Source: Bartonella sp. WD12.1
Lineage (GTDB): Bacteria; Pseudomonadota; Alphaproteobacteria; Rhizobiales; Rhizobiaceae
DNA: 64,000 nucleotides
NCBI RefSeq assembly: GCF_002022415.1
Contig: NZ_MUBG01000001.1
Location: 1,054,001 to 1,118,000 of the forward strand
Reading direction: 5' to 3'
A model generated the notes under the pieces. That model worked only from the letters and a program-made list of their open reading frames with translations. It made no database searches and was not told the DNA's origin. Shown here one piece after another: positions 1 to 11,489 of the stretch. A program made the translations under genes and the position numbers. Position 1 is the stretch's first letter. Each line of letters opens with the position of its first letter.

Positions 1-1
1 T

Positions 2-2167
2 GGCCGTACTTTTCAAGAATCATTGCAAAAAGCGCTCCGTGGACTTGAAACAGGTCTTACCGGCCTTGATGAAATTGAACTTCCTGAATATGCTGAAGGT
101 GATGAAAATAATTCTATACGTTCAGCCATCGCAATACCAAGCCCTAATCGTCTACGTTATGTGGCTCAAGCAATGCGCATGGGCTTGACCTTAAATGAAA
201 TCCACCAAATAAGTAAAATTGATCCGTGGTTTTTAGAACAGATAGCTTCTATCGTTGAAATGGAACAGCGTATTCGCACTCACGGTCTTCCTCAAGATGC
301 AGACAATCTACGTATGTTAAAAGCCATGGGCTTTTCAGACGCACGTTTAGCTAACCTTACAGGACAAGAGTCAGACAGTATTACTGCTTTACGTAAATCA
401 CTTAATGTTAAACATGTGTTTAAAAGGATTGATACTTGTGCTGCTGAATTTGCTTCACCTACAGCTTATATGTATTCAACCTATGAAACACCTTTTGCAG
501 GGGTAGCATGTTCAGAAGCACACGTTTCTAAACGCAAAAAAATTGTCATTTTGGGTGGTGGTCCAAACCGCATCGGCCAAGGAATTGAATTTGACTATTG
601 TTGTTGTCATGCTGCTTTTGCCTTGCGTGATGCAGGCTTTGAAGCCATCATGATTAACTGCAACCCCGAAACTGTTTCAACCGACTATGATACATCTGAC
701 CGCCTTTATTTTGAACCTTTAACAATAGAAGATGTTTTAGCTGTTTTAGAAACAGAACAGGAAAAAGGTGAGTTGATTGGAATTATCGTTCAATTTGGCG
801 GACAAACACCGTTGAAATTAGCAAGTGCATTAGAAAAAAATAACATTCCTATTTTAGGTACTTCACCTGATGCTATTGATCTAGCAGAAGATAGAGATCG
901 CTTTCAACAATTACTATCTAAGCTTAATCTAAAACAACCCAAAAATGGCATTGCCCATTCAATTGAACAAGCACGTCTTGTCGCTCATGATTTAGGATTT
1001 CCATTAGTTGTACGCCCTTCTTATGTTTTAGGTGGACGTGCCATGCAAATTATTCGCGATGAACGTAGCCTGCAAAATTATCTGCTTGAAATAGTTCCTG
1101 AATTAGTTTCAGAAGATCTCAAAGCCTGTTATCCTAACGACACAACAAAGCAGATCAATACATTACTTAGTAAAAACCCACTTTTATTTGATACCTATCT
1201 AACACAAGCTATTGAAGTTGATGTTGATTGTTTGTGCGATGGTGAGGAAACACTGGTCGTTGGCATTATGGAACATATTGAAGAAGCAGGTATCCATTCT
1301 GGCGATTCAGCTTGTTCTTTGCCTGTAAACACACTTTCACGTGAATTGGTCCTTGAATTAGAACGTCAAACCAAAGCTTTAGCACAAGCACTTCATGTTG
1401 TGGGATTAATGAATGTACAATATGCCATCAAAGATGGAGCGATTTATGTCTTAGAAGCTAATCCCCGTGCCTCGCGTACTGTTCCATTTGTTGCAAAAAC
1501 CATTGGCCGACCAATTGCTAAAATTGCTGCACGTATTATAGCAGGAGAAAAACTTCACAGTGCACTTCAAGCTTACGGTGGATTACCTTCTACGCCACAA
1601 AAACCGCATATCGCAGTCAAAGAAGCAGTTTTTCCTTTCGATCGTTTTCCAGGTGTAGATACGCTACTTGGTCCAGAAATGCGTTCAACCGGAGAAGTTA
1701 TGGGGGTAGATTACGAATTTGCGCTTGCTTTTGCTAAAGCACAACTTGGAGCTGGTGTTGATCTGCCATATGAGGGAACTGTATTTGTTTCTGTGAGAGA
1801 TGAAGATAAAAAACGTATCCTCAAATGCGTCAAACGCTTAACTGAGCTTGGTTTTTCTGTTTTAGCGACAAGTGGAACACAAAAATTTCTGGACTCTCAT
1901 GGCGTTAAAGCCCAAAAAATTAATAAGGTGCTAGAAGGCCACCCTCATATTGAAGATGCCATTCGTAATCGGCAAATCCAATTAATTTTCAATACAACAA
2001 ATACGGCCAGTGCCATTTCAGACTCTAAGTCGTTGCGCCAAGCAACACTCATGCAAAAAGTACCCTATTACACAACAATAGCTGGAGCTGAAGCCGCAGT
2101 ACAAGCTATTGAGGCACTTAAATCCAAATATTTGGAAGTACGTCCGCTACAAAGCTATTTTTCTTAA
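2..2167 (+). CDS. carB: Carbamoyl-phosphate synthase large subunit (3' part)
   Basis: The gene enters from the left edge, so only the last 721 or so residues are present. The family is usually 1,070-1,160 residues long. The enzyme makes carbamoyl phosphate from bicarbonate, glutamine-derived ammonia and two ATP, feeding arginine and pyrimidine synthesis in the cytoplasm. The fragment holds the oligomerisation segment, then the second ATP-grasp synthetase half, which begins at about 540 with the motif [15 protein letters not shown]. The ATP-grasp signature [10 protein letters not shown] lies near 1453. The C-terminal MGS-like allosteric domain covers roughly 1776-2160. The frame is open from base 2 to the TAA at 2165-2167. 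No frameshift or missing motif was seen. Confidence 0.97.
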   Translation, partial: GRTFQESLQKALRGLETGLTGLDEIELPEYAEGDENNSIRSAIAIPSPNRLRYVAQAMRMGLTLNEIHQISKIDPWFLEQIASIVEMEQRIRTHGLPQDADNLRMLKAMGFSDARLANLTGQESDSITALRKSLNVKHVFKRIDTCAAEFASPTAYMYSTYETPFAGVACSEAHVSKRKKIVILGGGPNRIGQGIEFDYCCCHAAFALRDAGFEAIMINCNPETVSTDYDTSDRLYFEPLTIEDVLAVLETEQEKGELIGIIVQFGGQTPLKLASALEKNNIPILGTSPDAIDLAEDRDRFQQLLSKLNLKQPKNGIAHSIEQARLVAHDLGFPLVVRPSYVLGGRAMQIIRDERSLQNYLLEIVPELVSEDLKACYPNDTTKQINTLLSKNPLLFDTYLTQAIEVDVDCLCDGEETLVVGIMEHIEEAGIHSGDSACSLPVNTLSRELVLELERQTKALAQALHVVGLMNVQYAIKDGAIYVLEANPRASRTVPFVAKTIGRPIAKIAARIIAGEKLHSALQAYGGLPSTPQKPHIAVKEAVFPFDRFPGVDTLLGPEMRSTGEVMGVDYEFALAFAKAQLGAGVDLPYEGTVFVSVRDEDKKRILKCVKRLTELGFSVLATSGTQKFLDSHGVKAQKINKVLEGHPHIEDAIRNRQIQLIFNTTNTASAISDSKSLRQATLMQKVPYYTTIAGAEAAVQAIEALKSKYLEVRPLQSYFS

Positions 2168-2421
2168 GATTTGGACTGCACCTACAAAACATAATGTTTC
2201 TAACCTCTTACTCACCTTTTCTTTATATAAAATACTGATTAGACTTGTTTCTTATTCAAAAGTCTTTTATCATTATCGCGATCGGATTTTCGGTTACGTG
2301 ACTTTTTTCCTGTGCAATACGCATCTTTGACAAAACTTCTCCTGCCCATAATTTCGATTTAAAGCCATATTGAAAGCTTTTAGCTTCAGTATATGATAAT
2401 TTTATATATAAGGAGTTTCCT

Positions 2422-2634
2422 ATGTCTTCTACAGGAACAGTTAAGTGGTTTAATACAACAAAAGGTTTTGGTTTTATCCAACCCAATGATGGGAGTGCAG
2501 ATATATTCGTACATATTTCTGCTGTTGAACGCTCCGGTTTGAGTAACCTTAATGAAGGGCAGAAAATTTCATATGAAGTTGTTCAAGATCGTCGTTCAGG
2601 AAAACTTGCTGCTGGAAATCTCGCAGTTCTTTAA
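2422..2634 (+). CDS. cspA: Cold-shock protein, CspA family
   Basis: This 70-residue protein is a single cold-shock domain that binds single-stranded RNA and DNA and acts as an RNA chaperone. Both RNA-binding motifs are visible: RNP1 as KGFGFIQP and RNP2 as DIFVHIS. The start follows TTGGxxGTVKWFN-type spacing and has an AAGGAG ribosome site 6 bases upstream. The gene stands alone after carB and is closed by a clear hairpin terminator. The 254-base region between carB and this gene probably carries its promoter and leader. Bacteria usually have several such paralogues, so cold induction of this copy cannot be read from the sequence. Confidence 0.95.
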   Translation: MSSTGTVKWFNTTKGFGFIQPNDGSADIFVHISAVERSGLSNLNEGQKISYEVVQDRRSGKLAAGNLAVL

Positions 2635-4315
<1,681 letters not shown>

Positions 4316-4588
4316 AAAGTTTTGAATCATTTTTTATATTTAAAAGCAAAACTGGGTATACACTCACCTAATTTGCTAAGACCTGTAGAGAAAAACAAAT
4401 CTAACAGATCTTCGCAGAAAAACACAAGAAAACGTAATAGAAGTAGATATAACTAAGAAGTAATAGATTTATAGCATTTTACAAAAATGAAGAATAAAAA
4501 CTTAAAGTGAGCTGCTGTACATTAAACAGCATAACTTATTAAAGCTTTTTTACTTTAATTACCCAATAATTTAAAAAACATCACTCTA

Positions 4589-5494
4589 TTAAAAAGACCA
4601 TTTACGAGCTTTTAAAAAAATATAATCTCGAAAAGCATTGAGCTTTGCCGAATTTTTCAAAGCATCAGGATAACAAAAAAAGGTATCAAAGGAAGGGATA
4701 TCAATCATATCAGGAAAAAGACGTACAAGCTTCTCATTGTTATTCACGATATAATCGGGAAGAACAGCAATACCAAAATCACGCATAAGCGCATTCTTGA
4801 TTGAAATAATATTATTAATTTGTAAGACTGAAACACGCAAAGAGCCATCACTTCTTCCTGCTTTTTCCAACCAATTCAAACCAGACAAATAAGAGGGGAC
4901 AGGTTCACCAAATGAAATAATGCGATGTGAATCTAGCTCAGATAATTTTTCTGGCTTTCCATAAGTTGCAATATAATTTACTGAAGCATAAACATGCATA
5001 TGAACCGTAAATAATTTTCTTTGTATAAGACCAGGTTGTTGGGGTTGACGTAAGCGAACTGCGCAGTCTGCATAACGTATTGTTAAATCAATCTCTTTAT
5101 CATCAAGCAAGAGCTGTACTTGCATATCGGGATAAAGACTAAGAAATTCATGCACACGCTTTGCAAGCCAACCCGCCCCCATTCCAAAAGTTGATGTAAC
5201 GCGTAAACGCCCTGTTGGCTTTTTGCTGCTTTCGTTTAATTGCGAACGCGCATTTTCAAGCTTCATTAAAACATCATAAGCGGTACGGTAAAGAATTTCG
5301 CCCTGCTCTGTTAAAATTAAACCACGCGCATGACGTTGAAACAAGGGAACACCAACATCCTGCTCTAAAGCAGCGACCTGTCGTGAAATTGCTGATTGAG
5401 ACAAATGAAGCTTTTCAGCTGCATGCGTAAAAGAACCTGCTTCTGCTGCAGCGTGAAAAACTCTTAATTTATCCCAATCCAACGGTGAAGTCAC
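4589..5494 (-). CDS. lsrB: LysR-type regulator, LsrB/VtlR-like
   Basis: This 301-residue LysR-type regulator has an N-terminal winged helix-turn-helix (about residues 5-65, with HAAAEAGSFTHAAEKLHLSQ) and a C-terminal effector domain. It sits 50 bases downstream of trxB on the same strand. That is the arrangement of trxB-lsrB in Sinorhizobium, where LsrB links redox state to LPS and symbiosis genes. The Brucella orthologue VtlR controls small RNAs of the AbcR type. Two cysteines in the effector domain (YADCAVR and FFCYPD) could be redox sensors, but this is inference. The orthologue assignment rests on context and overall similarity. Confidence 0.8.
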   Translation of the reverse strand: MTSPLDWDKLRVFHAAAEAGSFTHAAEKLHLSQSAISRQVAALEQDVGVPLFQRHARGLILTEQGEILYRTAYDVLMKLENARSQLNESSKKPTGRLRVTSTFGMGAGWLAKRVHEFLSLYPDMQVQLLLDDKEIDLTIRYADCAVRLRQPQQPGLIQRKLFTVHMHVYASVNYIATYGKPEKLSELDSHRIISFGEPVPSYLSGLNWLEKAGRSDGSLRVSVLQINNIISIKNALMRDFGIAVLPDYIVNNNEKLVRLFPDMIDIPSFDTFFCYPDALKNSAKLNAFRDYIFLKARKWSF

Positions 5495-5544
5495 AATTTT
5501 TCTCTAATCTCTTTTACTAATTAAATAATTGCTGTTTTAAAAAT

Positions 5545-6498
5545 TTATGTCTGTAAATCTAAAAACCGTTCTGCCTCCAACGCAGCCATACATCCCCTTC
5601 CTGCAGCAGTCACAGCTTGACGAAATACATCATCCGCTACATCCCCTGCAGCAAAAACGCCAGAAATGCTTGTAGCTGTTGAATCTGGTGCTGTCCATAA
5701 ATAGCCACCTGGTTTTTGTTTCAATTGTCCTTCAAACAAAGAAACAGCGGGGTCATGCCCAATAGCAATAAATATCCCGTCTGCATCCACTTTAAGTTCT
5801 TGACCTGTTTTAATATTTTTAAGACGCGCTCCTGTCACAACAGCACCCATTGATGAATTAGCTGGTAAACCAACAATTTCTTCTACTATATGGTCCCAAA
5901 TAATACGTACATTATCGCGAGAAAATAATCTATCTTGCAAAATTTTTTCCGCACGAAAATGATCTCTCCGGTGAACTATACTAACACTTTTAGCCAAGTG
6001 TGATAAATAAAGTGCTTCTTCAACAGCTGTATTTCCACCACCGACAACAATAACATCTTTATCACGATAAAAAAAACCGTCACAAGTAGCACAAGCAGAA
6101 ACACCACCGCCCATAAAGGTTTGTTCGCTTTCCAAACCAAGCCAGCGAGCTTGTGCTCCTGTTGCAATAATCAATGCATCACAACAATATTGTGTTCCTG
6201 AATCACCATATAAAGTAAAAGGACGTTTCGATAAATCAGCTTTTATAACACTATCATAAACAATTTCCGTACCCATATGCTCAGCTTGTTTTGCCATTTG
6301 TTCCATCAACCATGGCCCCTGAATTGAATTAGAAAAACCTGGGTAGTTTTCAACATCGGTTGTAATTGTCAACTGTCCACCCTGCTGCACTCCTGTAATT
6401 AAAACAGGCTTAAGCATTGCTCTTGCCGCATAGATTGCCGCTGTATAACCAGCCGGCCCCGAACCAATAATAAGAACGCGAATATGCGGTTTTGTCAT
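5545..6498 (-). CDS. trxB: Thioredoxin-disulfide reductase
   Basis: This 317-residue flavoenzyme uses NADPH to reduce thioredoxin in the cytoplasm. It has an N-terminal FAD-binding GSGPAGYTAAIYAAR motif near residue 12, the redox-active CATC within SACATCDGFFYRD, a second Rossmann motif GGGNTAVEEALYL for NADPH, and the C-terminal FAD motif GVFAAGDVADD. Length and motif order match the low-molecular-weight bacterial class. It is first in a two-gene minus-strand unit with the LsrB-like regulator. That gene order is conserved in rhizobia. Confidence 0.96.
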   Translation of the reverse strand: MTKPHIRVLIIGSGPAGYTAAIYAARAMLKPVLITGVQQGGQLTITTDVENYPGFSNSIQGPWLMEQMAKQAEHMGTEIVYDSVIKADLSKRPFTLYGDSGTQYCCDALIIATGAQARWLGLESEQTFMGGGVSACATCDGFFYRDKDVIVVGGGNTAVEEALYLSHLAKSVSIVHRRDHFRAEKILQDRLFSRDNVRIIWDHIVEEIVGLPANSSMGAVVTGARLKNIKTGQELKVDADGIFIAIGHDPAVSLFEGQLKQKPGGYLWTAPDSTATSISGVFAAGDVADDVFRQAVTAAGRGCMAALEAERFLDLQT

Positions 6499-6787
6499 AA
6501 AATCCCTTTCTCTTTTATCCTCTTATATCTATAAATTATGATGAAAAATGTAGCCTTTTTAAAATATTTCTCTTACAATTCAAGTTACGGTTCACCTGTA
6601 TTTCTTTCAAGATCTACTAAAGGTTGATTGCCAATTTATCATAGCTTGCGTACTATAGAGACTAAACTGCATCTTATATAAATATATACACACTAATGAG
6701 TACAAAACCACAAACAAAATAAAAAAGAGATAGGAAACGGTCATTTTTCAGTTTATTACCAATATCTGTGCACGTTTTGCATTAACC

Positions 6788-8188
6788 ATGGGAATAGCAA
6801 TGCTTTTGCCTGCTCTTGCAGATCTGCGCGATGGAAACCACAATTGGGCAGCCTTTCTTTACTCTTGTGCTATAACTACCATGCTAGCAACGCTGATTCT
6901 TTTAGCAACCAAAGGTGCTAGCTGCCGTTTTTCAGCACGCCTTGGTTTCATGCTGACTATTTGTCTTTGGCTAACAGGTAGTATAGTGGGTGCTCTCCCT
7001 CTTTATCTTTCTCCACTCCCAATTTCCTTAGCAGGAGCAATTTTTGAATCTGTTTCTGGAATTACAACAACAGGTTCTACCGTAATCACAGGCCTTGATA
7101 ATCTCTCACGAAGTATTTTGCTATGGCGTTCCCTCATCTGCTGGATAGGAGGTATTGGTTTTATTGGTTTAGCTTTATTGCTTTTGCCTTCGCTTCGTGT
7201 TGGAGGAGTACAACTTTTTCACATGGAATCATCAGATAAATCCGAAAAAATATTGCCCCGTATTAATCAAATCGCCAATGGAATTATCATTGCCTATATT
7301 GGATTAACACTTGCTTGCATGCTCTCTTATTTTGCTGCTGGTATGACTTTATTTGATGCCATCAACCATGCAATGAGTACGGTAGCAACTGCTGGATTCT
7401 CAACTCATGATGCCTCATTTGGTTATTTTTCTGATAAACCAGCTATCCTAATTGTTTCAACAATCTTCATGTTGCTTTCTGCTTTACCCTTTGTGCTTTA
7501 TGTAAAACTAGTACTTCCTGGCCAATCAAAACGCTCTATTGATCCACAAGTAATCGTTTTTCTAAACATTGTTTTCTTTTTTAGCTTTGCTTTAGCTGTG
7601 TGGTTGCGATCTCAGGATCATCTTACCTTTCATTGGGCTTTTCTTGATGTGATTTTTCACGTTGTATCTATCATTAGCACTACCGGCTACAGTGCTGAAA
7701 ATTATCAACTTTGGGGACCTTTTGCATTTGGTGTTTTTTTCATTGTTTCTTTTACAGGTGGGTGCGCTGGTTCTACCTCTGGTGGTATAAAAATCAACCG
7801 CTTAATTATTCTTTGGCGCATTGCACAAACAAATATGGCAAAACTTCTTTCCCCTAATGCAGTTGTAAAAGTTCGCTATGATCATTCAAATATATCTAGT
7901 GATATTGCTCAATCTGTCTTGCTGTTTGTATGCCTGTATATGTTTTGTCTTCTTATCGGCACTACACTTTTACTCATCACCGGACTTGATTTCACTTCTG
8001 CTTTTACAGGCGTTTTAACTGCACTTTCAAATATAGGTCCAGGTTTTGGAGAAATTATTGGTCCTTCTGGTAATTTCACGACAATTAATGATAATGCTTT
8101 ATGGATTTTAAGCTTTCTCATGCTAGCCGGTCGTCTCGAAATTATAACTATATTCGTATTTTTTATTCCTACTTTTTGGCGTGAGTAG
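6788..8188 (+). CDS. trkH: Trk/Ktr-type potassium uptake membrane subunit
   Basis: This protein of at least 466 residues is predicted to have about ten membrane segments and to be the ion-conducting subunit for K+ (possibly Na+) uptake. Four pore-loop filters with conserved glycines are visible: TTTGSTV, STVATAGFSTHD, STTGYSAEN and LSNIGPGFG. The C-terminus, LAGRLEIITIFVFFIPTFWR, is diagnostic of TrkH. No trkA or ktrA partner lies nearby. The first ATG falls inside the first predicted helix. About 15 further in-frame codons, from an ATT at 6743 preceded by AGGAAACGG, would restore a normal N-terminus. Confidence 0.9.
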   Translation: MGIAMLLPALADLRDGNHNWAAFLYSCAITTMLATLILLATKGASCRFSARLGFMLTICLWLTGSIVGALPLYLSPLPISLAGAIFESVSGITTTGSTVITGLDNLSRSILLWRSLICWIGGIGFIGLALLLLPSLRVGGVQLFHMESSDKSEKILPRINQIANGIIIAYIGLTLACMLSYFAAGMTLFDAINHAMSTVATAGFSTHDASFGYFSDKPAILIVSTIFMLLSALPFVLYVKLVLPGQSKRSIDPQVIVFLNIVFFFSFALAVWLRSQDHLTFHWAFLDVIFHVVSIISTTGYSAENYQLWGPFAFGVFFIVSFTGGCAGSTSGGIKINRLIILWRIAQTNMAKLLSPNAVVKVRYDHSNISSDIAQSVLLFVCLYMFCLLIGTTLLLITGLDFTSAFTGVLTALSNIGPGFGEIIGPSGNFTTINDNALWILSFLMLAGRLEIITIFVFFIPTFWRE

Positions 8189-8984
8189 TGTTTATGCTTA
8201 ATGCTTAATTTTGTAATAAAAGAAACTCACAAGCTAAACAAAAAGGTAAACAACACACACGTTAAGGTCACTCTTCAATCTAATCGATTGGCAAATCCTT
8301 AAAGAACTTCAAATGGATAGTTACATTAGTAATGTTAACTAACATCAACCATAATTCCTGTTTCATCTGGCTAAGATATATTTGTCAATAAGCAAGGTAA
8401 CATTATTAAAAACCACTAAACATTGGTACAACAGACTTTTTATATTGAATGAGATTTGTAATATTTCGCCTTGTAGAGCTTTTTTATCAATCCAAAGCTA
8501 ATCTGCACTACTTCTTTGTTATGACTTACAAATGGCTATCAGCTTATTAATATAGGAAAGTTCTGGTAAATCTGATTTTTCTATACTACGTTATACTTGA
8601 TATCAAAACTTTTCAAAGCTTTGTTGTTTAAACAATCCGCCTCTATTTTTAGTATTGAATCAGTACAAAAAAGCTCTAACAATCTGCATTTCGAAAGAAG
8701 AACTATCCTATACCCCTTAAATGGAACGTTGTAGAAAAAATAACATTTTTTAAAATTCACTGACAGTAATGTAACAAAACAAAAATCTGAAATAATTATT
8801 GTTAACTATACTTCGCCCAAAAAGAATTTAACACTGTACCTTCATGCAACCCCTCTTGATATAAACAATCATTTAGGTTCTAGTGAATATACTCAGAATT
8901 ATTTTGCAAACGGTATACGATATTTCTTTCAAGGTATCTGTTTTCTCTCTTCAAAATAATTATCCTAAAAACCTTGAAGTGTAT
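8189..8984. other. Long spacer trkH-lpcC without a gene
   Basis: These roughly 800 bases between convergent genes contain no open frame with plausible coding character on either strand, no tRNA and no strong hairpin. They look like decayed or neutral sequence. Confidence 0.6.
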
Positions 8985-10043
8985 TTAGAATGTTTTTTCC
9001 TCAAACATCATCTCATAGACACTCCTAATTGCAGCAGCTTCCTTTTCTAAAGGAAAATGAGTGCGAACATGAGTTAAAGCCTTTTTCCCTGTAGCCAATG
9101 TCTTTTCTAAATCAGCAAAATAAGGTTCAATTGCAGCAGTTAAAGCTAATCCATCTCCTGCTTTAACAACTGTTCCTGTTCCTTCTACTACTAATTCTTC
9201 ATAAGCACCTGCATCACTGGTTACTACAGCTGTTTGCGACGCCATTGCCTCTAGTGGTGTTAAACCAAAACCTTCTAAACGAGAAGGTGCCACATAAAGC
9301 GATAGACGACGGTACCATAAAGGTACATCTAATACTTCACCAAGAATAATAATGCGATCATTCAAACCAGCATGAGCAATCTTTTGACGTAATTTCTTTT
9401 CAAAATTATAATGTTGTGTTGTAGTACGACCAGCGATAATTGCTGTCCAATCAGGATAGTGTGGCAATAATTTTAACATTGCATCCACAAATAAATCAGT
9501 ACCTTTTAAATAGCGCACACGCCCAAAACACCCTACTGCATATTTTCCCGGTAGCCCTGTTGCTACAAAGCAATCATTAACAGTTTTCGGTGGTGAAAAA
9601 CGCTCAAGATCCACCCCATGCATAATAACTTGATAAGGAATTTCTAGATAAGTTCCAGTACGCGCACTGGTAGCAATAACTTCATCCATACGACGAATTA
9701 ACCATTTCGTAAAAGGCTTATGTTGACGCTGAGACGCTGACGTAAAAATGAGTTTAAGCTTCATGCGCAAAACATCGCGAAAAAAGATACCACAGAGCAT
9801 CTCAATATTGCGTCGTGCATGCCAGATACGAAATGGTTTGCTTACTGGATTTTTCCAAAGCCCAAAAAGGTCTCTAAAAGAAAGAGCTGGCAAACTTTGC
9901 GGCAATCCCCATCCCAAAGTAGATATATGTATGCCCTGTTTTCGTTGCAATGGAATAAGTTGAATAATTGTAGACGTCACCCCTGACATACGTTTTTTAA
10001 AATGAGGAGCAATAATATCTGTCTCTTTTAAAGATACATACAT
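8985..10043 (-). CDS. lpcC: LPS inner-core glycosyltransferase, LpcC/LpsB type
   Basis: This 352-residue GT-B, family GT4 retaining glycosyltransferase acts on the cytoplasmic face of the inner membrane in LPS core assembly. Features include SGVTSTIIQLIP near the N-terminus, RVWHARRN-like IWHARRNIEML, the GCFGRVRYLKGTDLF motif that opens the C-terminal Rossmann half, and the E-x7-E signature in RLEGFGLTPLEAM. Rhizobial LpcC (LpsB in Sinorhizobium) transfers mannose to the inner Kdo. The donor used here is uncertain, because published Bartonella LPS carries glucose at that position. It starts 6 bases after greA, so the two are probably cotranscribed, as in rhizobia. Confidence 0.88.
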   Translation of the reverse strand: MYVSLKETDIIAPHFKKRMSGVTSTIIQLIPLQRKQGIHISTLGWGLPQSLPALSFRDLFGLWKNPVSKPFRIWHARRNIEMLCGIFFRDVLRMKLKLIFTSASQRQHKPFTKWLIRRMDEVIATSARTGTYLEIPYQVIMHGVDLERFSPPKTVNDCFVATGLPGKYAVGCFGRVRYLKGTDLFVDAMLKLLPHYPDWTAIIAGRTTTQHYNFEKKLRQKIAHAGLNDRIIILGEVLDVPLWYRRLSLYVAPSRLEGFGLTPLEAMASQTAVVTSDAGAYEELVVEGTGTVVKAGDGLALTAAIEPYFADLEKTLATGKKALTHVRTHFPLEKEAAAIRSVYEMMFEEKTF

Positions 10044-10049
10044 AATAAT

Positions 10050-10523
10050 TTAGATATATTGAATCTCAATAATTTCATAATTATGTGCCCCACCTGGAGC
10101 ATTGACTTCAATAACATCACCCTCTTGCTTACCAATAAGTGCACGTGCAATAGGTGAAGAAATAGAAATTTTACCAGTTTTTACATCGGCTTCTTGATCA
10201 CCAACGATTTGGTAAACCTTTTTTTCTTCAGTATCTTCATTCAAAAGTTTTATAGTAGCCCCAAATTTAATTCTATCACCCGAAAGGCGAGAAACATCTA
10301 TAACTTCTGCCCGTGCAATGTAATCTTCAAGTTCGTTTATACGCCCTTCATTATGACTTTGCGCTTCTTTAGCGGCGTGATATTCAGCATTTTCCGACAG
10401 ATCACCATGCGCACGTGCTTCAGAAATTGCTTCAATAATCCGTGGACGTTCCTGCTGTTGGCGCCAACGCAACTCCTCTTTGAGATTTTCAAAACCGGTT
10501 GTAGTCATCGGAACTTTTTCCAT
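10050..10523 (-). CDS. greA: Transcription elongation factor GreA
   Basis: This 157-residue factor enters the RNA polymerase secondary channel and stimulates cleavage of backtracked transcripts. An N-terminal coiled coil occupies about residues 1-78. Its acidic tip lies in the motif [17 protein letters not shown]-terminal FKBP-like domain follows, including [16 protein letters not shown]. Length and motifs are standard. The gene leads a two-gene minus-strand unit with the LPS glycosyltransferase. Confidence 0.97.
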   Translation of the reverse strand: MEKVPMTTTGFENLKEELRWRQQQERPRIIEAISEARAHGDLSENAEYHAAKEAQSHNEGRINELEDYIARAEVIDVSRLSGDRIKFGATIKLLNEDTEEKKVYQIVGDQEADVKTGKISISSPIARALIGKQEGDVIEVNAPGGAHNYEIIEIQYI

Positions 10524-10852
10524 GATCCGTCCCTTTCTTTTACACAGAAGGCCTTATAAAAATACAAAAACGGCTTCCAAAATTGCTTTTGGAACCCGAG
10601 CATTACAACTTTCTTATTATATAGGACAAAAACCTCGTTTTCCATATAAAAAAAATAAAAACAATAAACAGCATATTGGGATTCTTTTAGATAAATTTAC
10701 ATTTTCGGCTTAAATACTCACCCACAACACCTATAATGATAGACACATCAAAGAACAATTATATTTTTCTATCTTATCATTAACTTAAACAAAAAAGACA
10801 TTGTATAAAACTAAGAAGAATGAAACTATATAAAAATCCTATGAGGCCAATA

Positions 10853-11164
10853 ATGAAAAAAATGATTGTTTTTTTTATGTTCGGTTTTTTTTTCCTGACC
10901 ACAACAGCAAGCCAAGCCACAAATGCAATTGTAACAAGAAATCTTAATCTTAGAGCAGGACCAAGTATTCATTACACACTTCGAGGTTTCATTCCTGCAG
11001 GACAGTTAATAGCCGTCTATAGCTGTAAAAATAACTGGTGCCAAATTAATTATGACTCACAAACTGGTTGGGTATCATCTCGTTATTTATCATTTAAAAA
11101 TGGAAATGACCTCTATTATACATATACGATACCATCATCTTCAATTATCTACCATCATTATTGA
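10853..11164 (+). CDS. Secreted bacterial SH3-domain protein
   Basis: This small exported protein of 103 residues has a textbook Sec signal (MKKMIVFFMFGFFF to SQA) followed by one SH3b domain. Diagnostic residues are NLNLRAGPSIHYT and the C-terminal GWVSSRYL. SH3b domains usually bind peptidoglycan or peptides in the periplasm. Two cysteines (YSCKNNWCQ) could form a disulfide. An upstream in-frame ATG at 10820 would add 11 residues, but the start at 10853 has GAGG at the right spacing and gives a cleaner signal peptide. The precise function is unknown. Confidence 0.75.
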   Translation: MKKMIVFFMFGFFFLTTTASQATNAIVTRNLNLRAGPSIHYTLRGFIPAGQLIAVYSCKNNWCQINYDSQTGWVSSRYLSFKNGNDLYYTYTIPSSSIIYHHY

Positions 11165-11489
11165 TAACGTTGAGTGAATTTAGAAATCCCAACACTGCAC
11201 ATTTTTATCATTCATCCCACTCTAGCAGCTATACTTATACTGTTCTAATTTTTCTAAGCTAACTGCATTTCTATCAAAGACAATAGCTATTCGTTAAGTA
11301 GCGTAATCATACAAGAACTAAATAACAACCATCACACACAACAAATAAACAATAGGTACAAGCAACTCTAGTGTTATCAGACTAAAAATGCTAAAAACCT
11401 CTCCATAATAGGTAGAATGCAAAGCTGATGATAACATTGAAGCCTTTTTTACTATCTCTTACGATAAAAACTCATAAAATGTCCTTATA
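11165..11489. other. Spacer SH3 protein-uvrB
   Basis: No gene-like frame was seen. It presumably contains the uvrB promoter. No SOS-type direct repeat was confidently recognised. Confidence 0.5.

Noticed and set aside
4316-4588. Possible AbcR-type small RNA downstream of the LsrB-like gene, as in Sinorhizobium
   Set aside because: Only a weak 5-bp hairpin near 4510-4530 and no terminator or C-rich loop was found, so no RNA is called.
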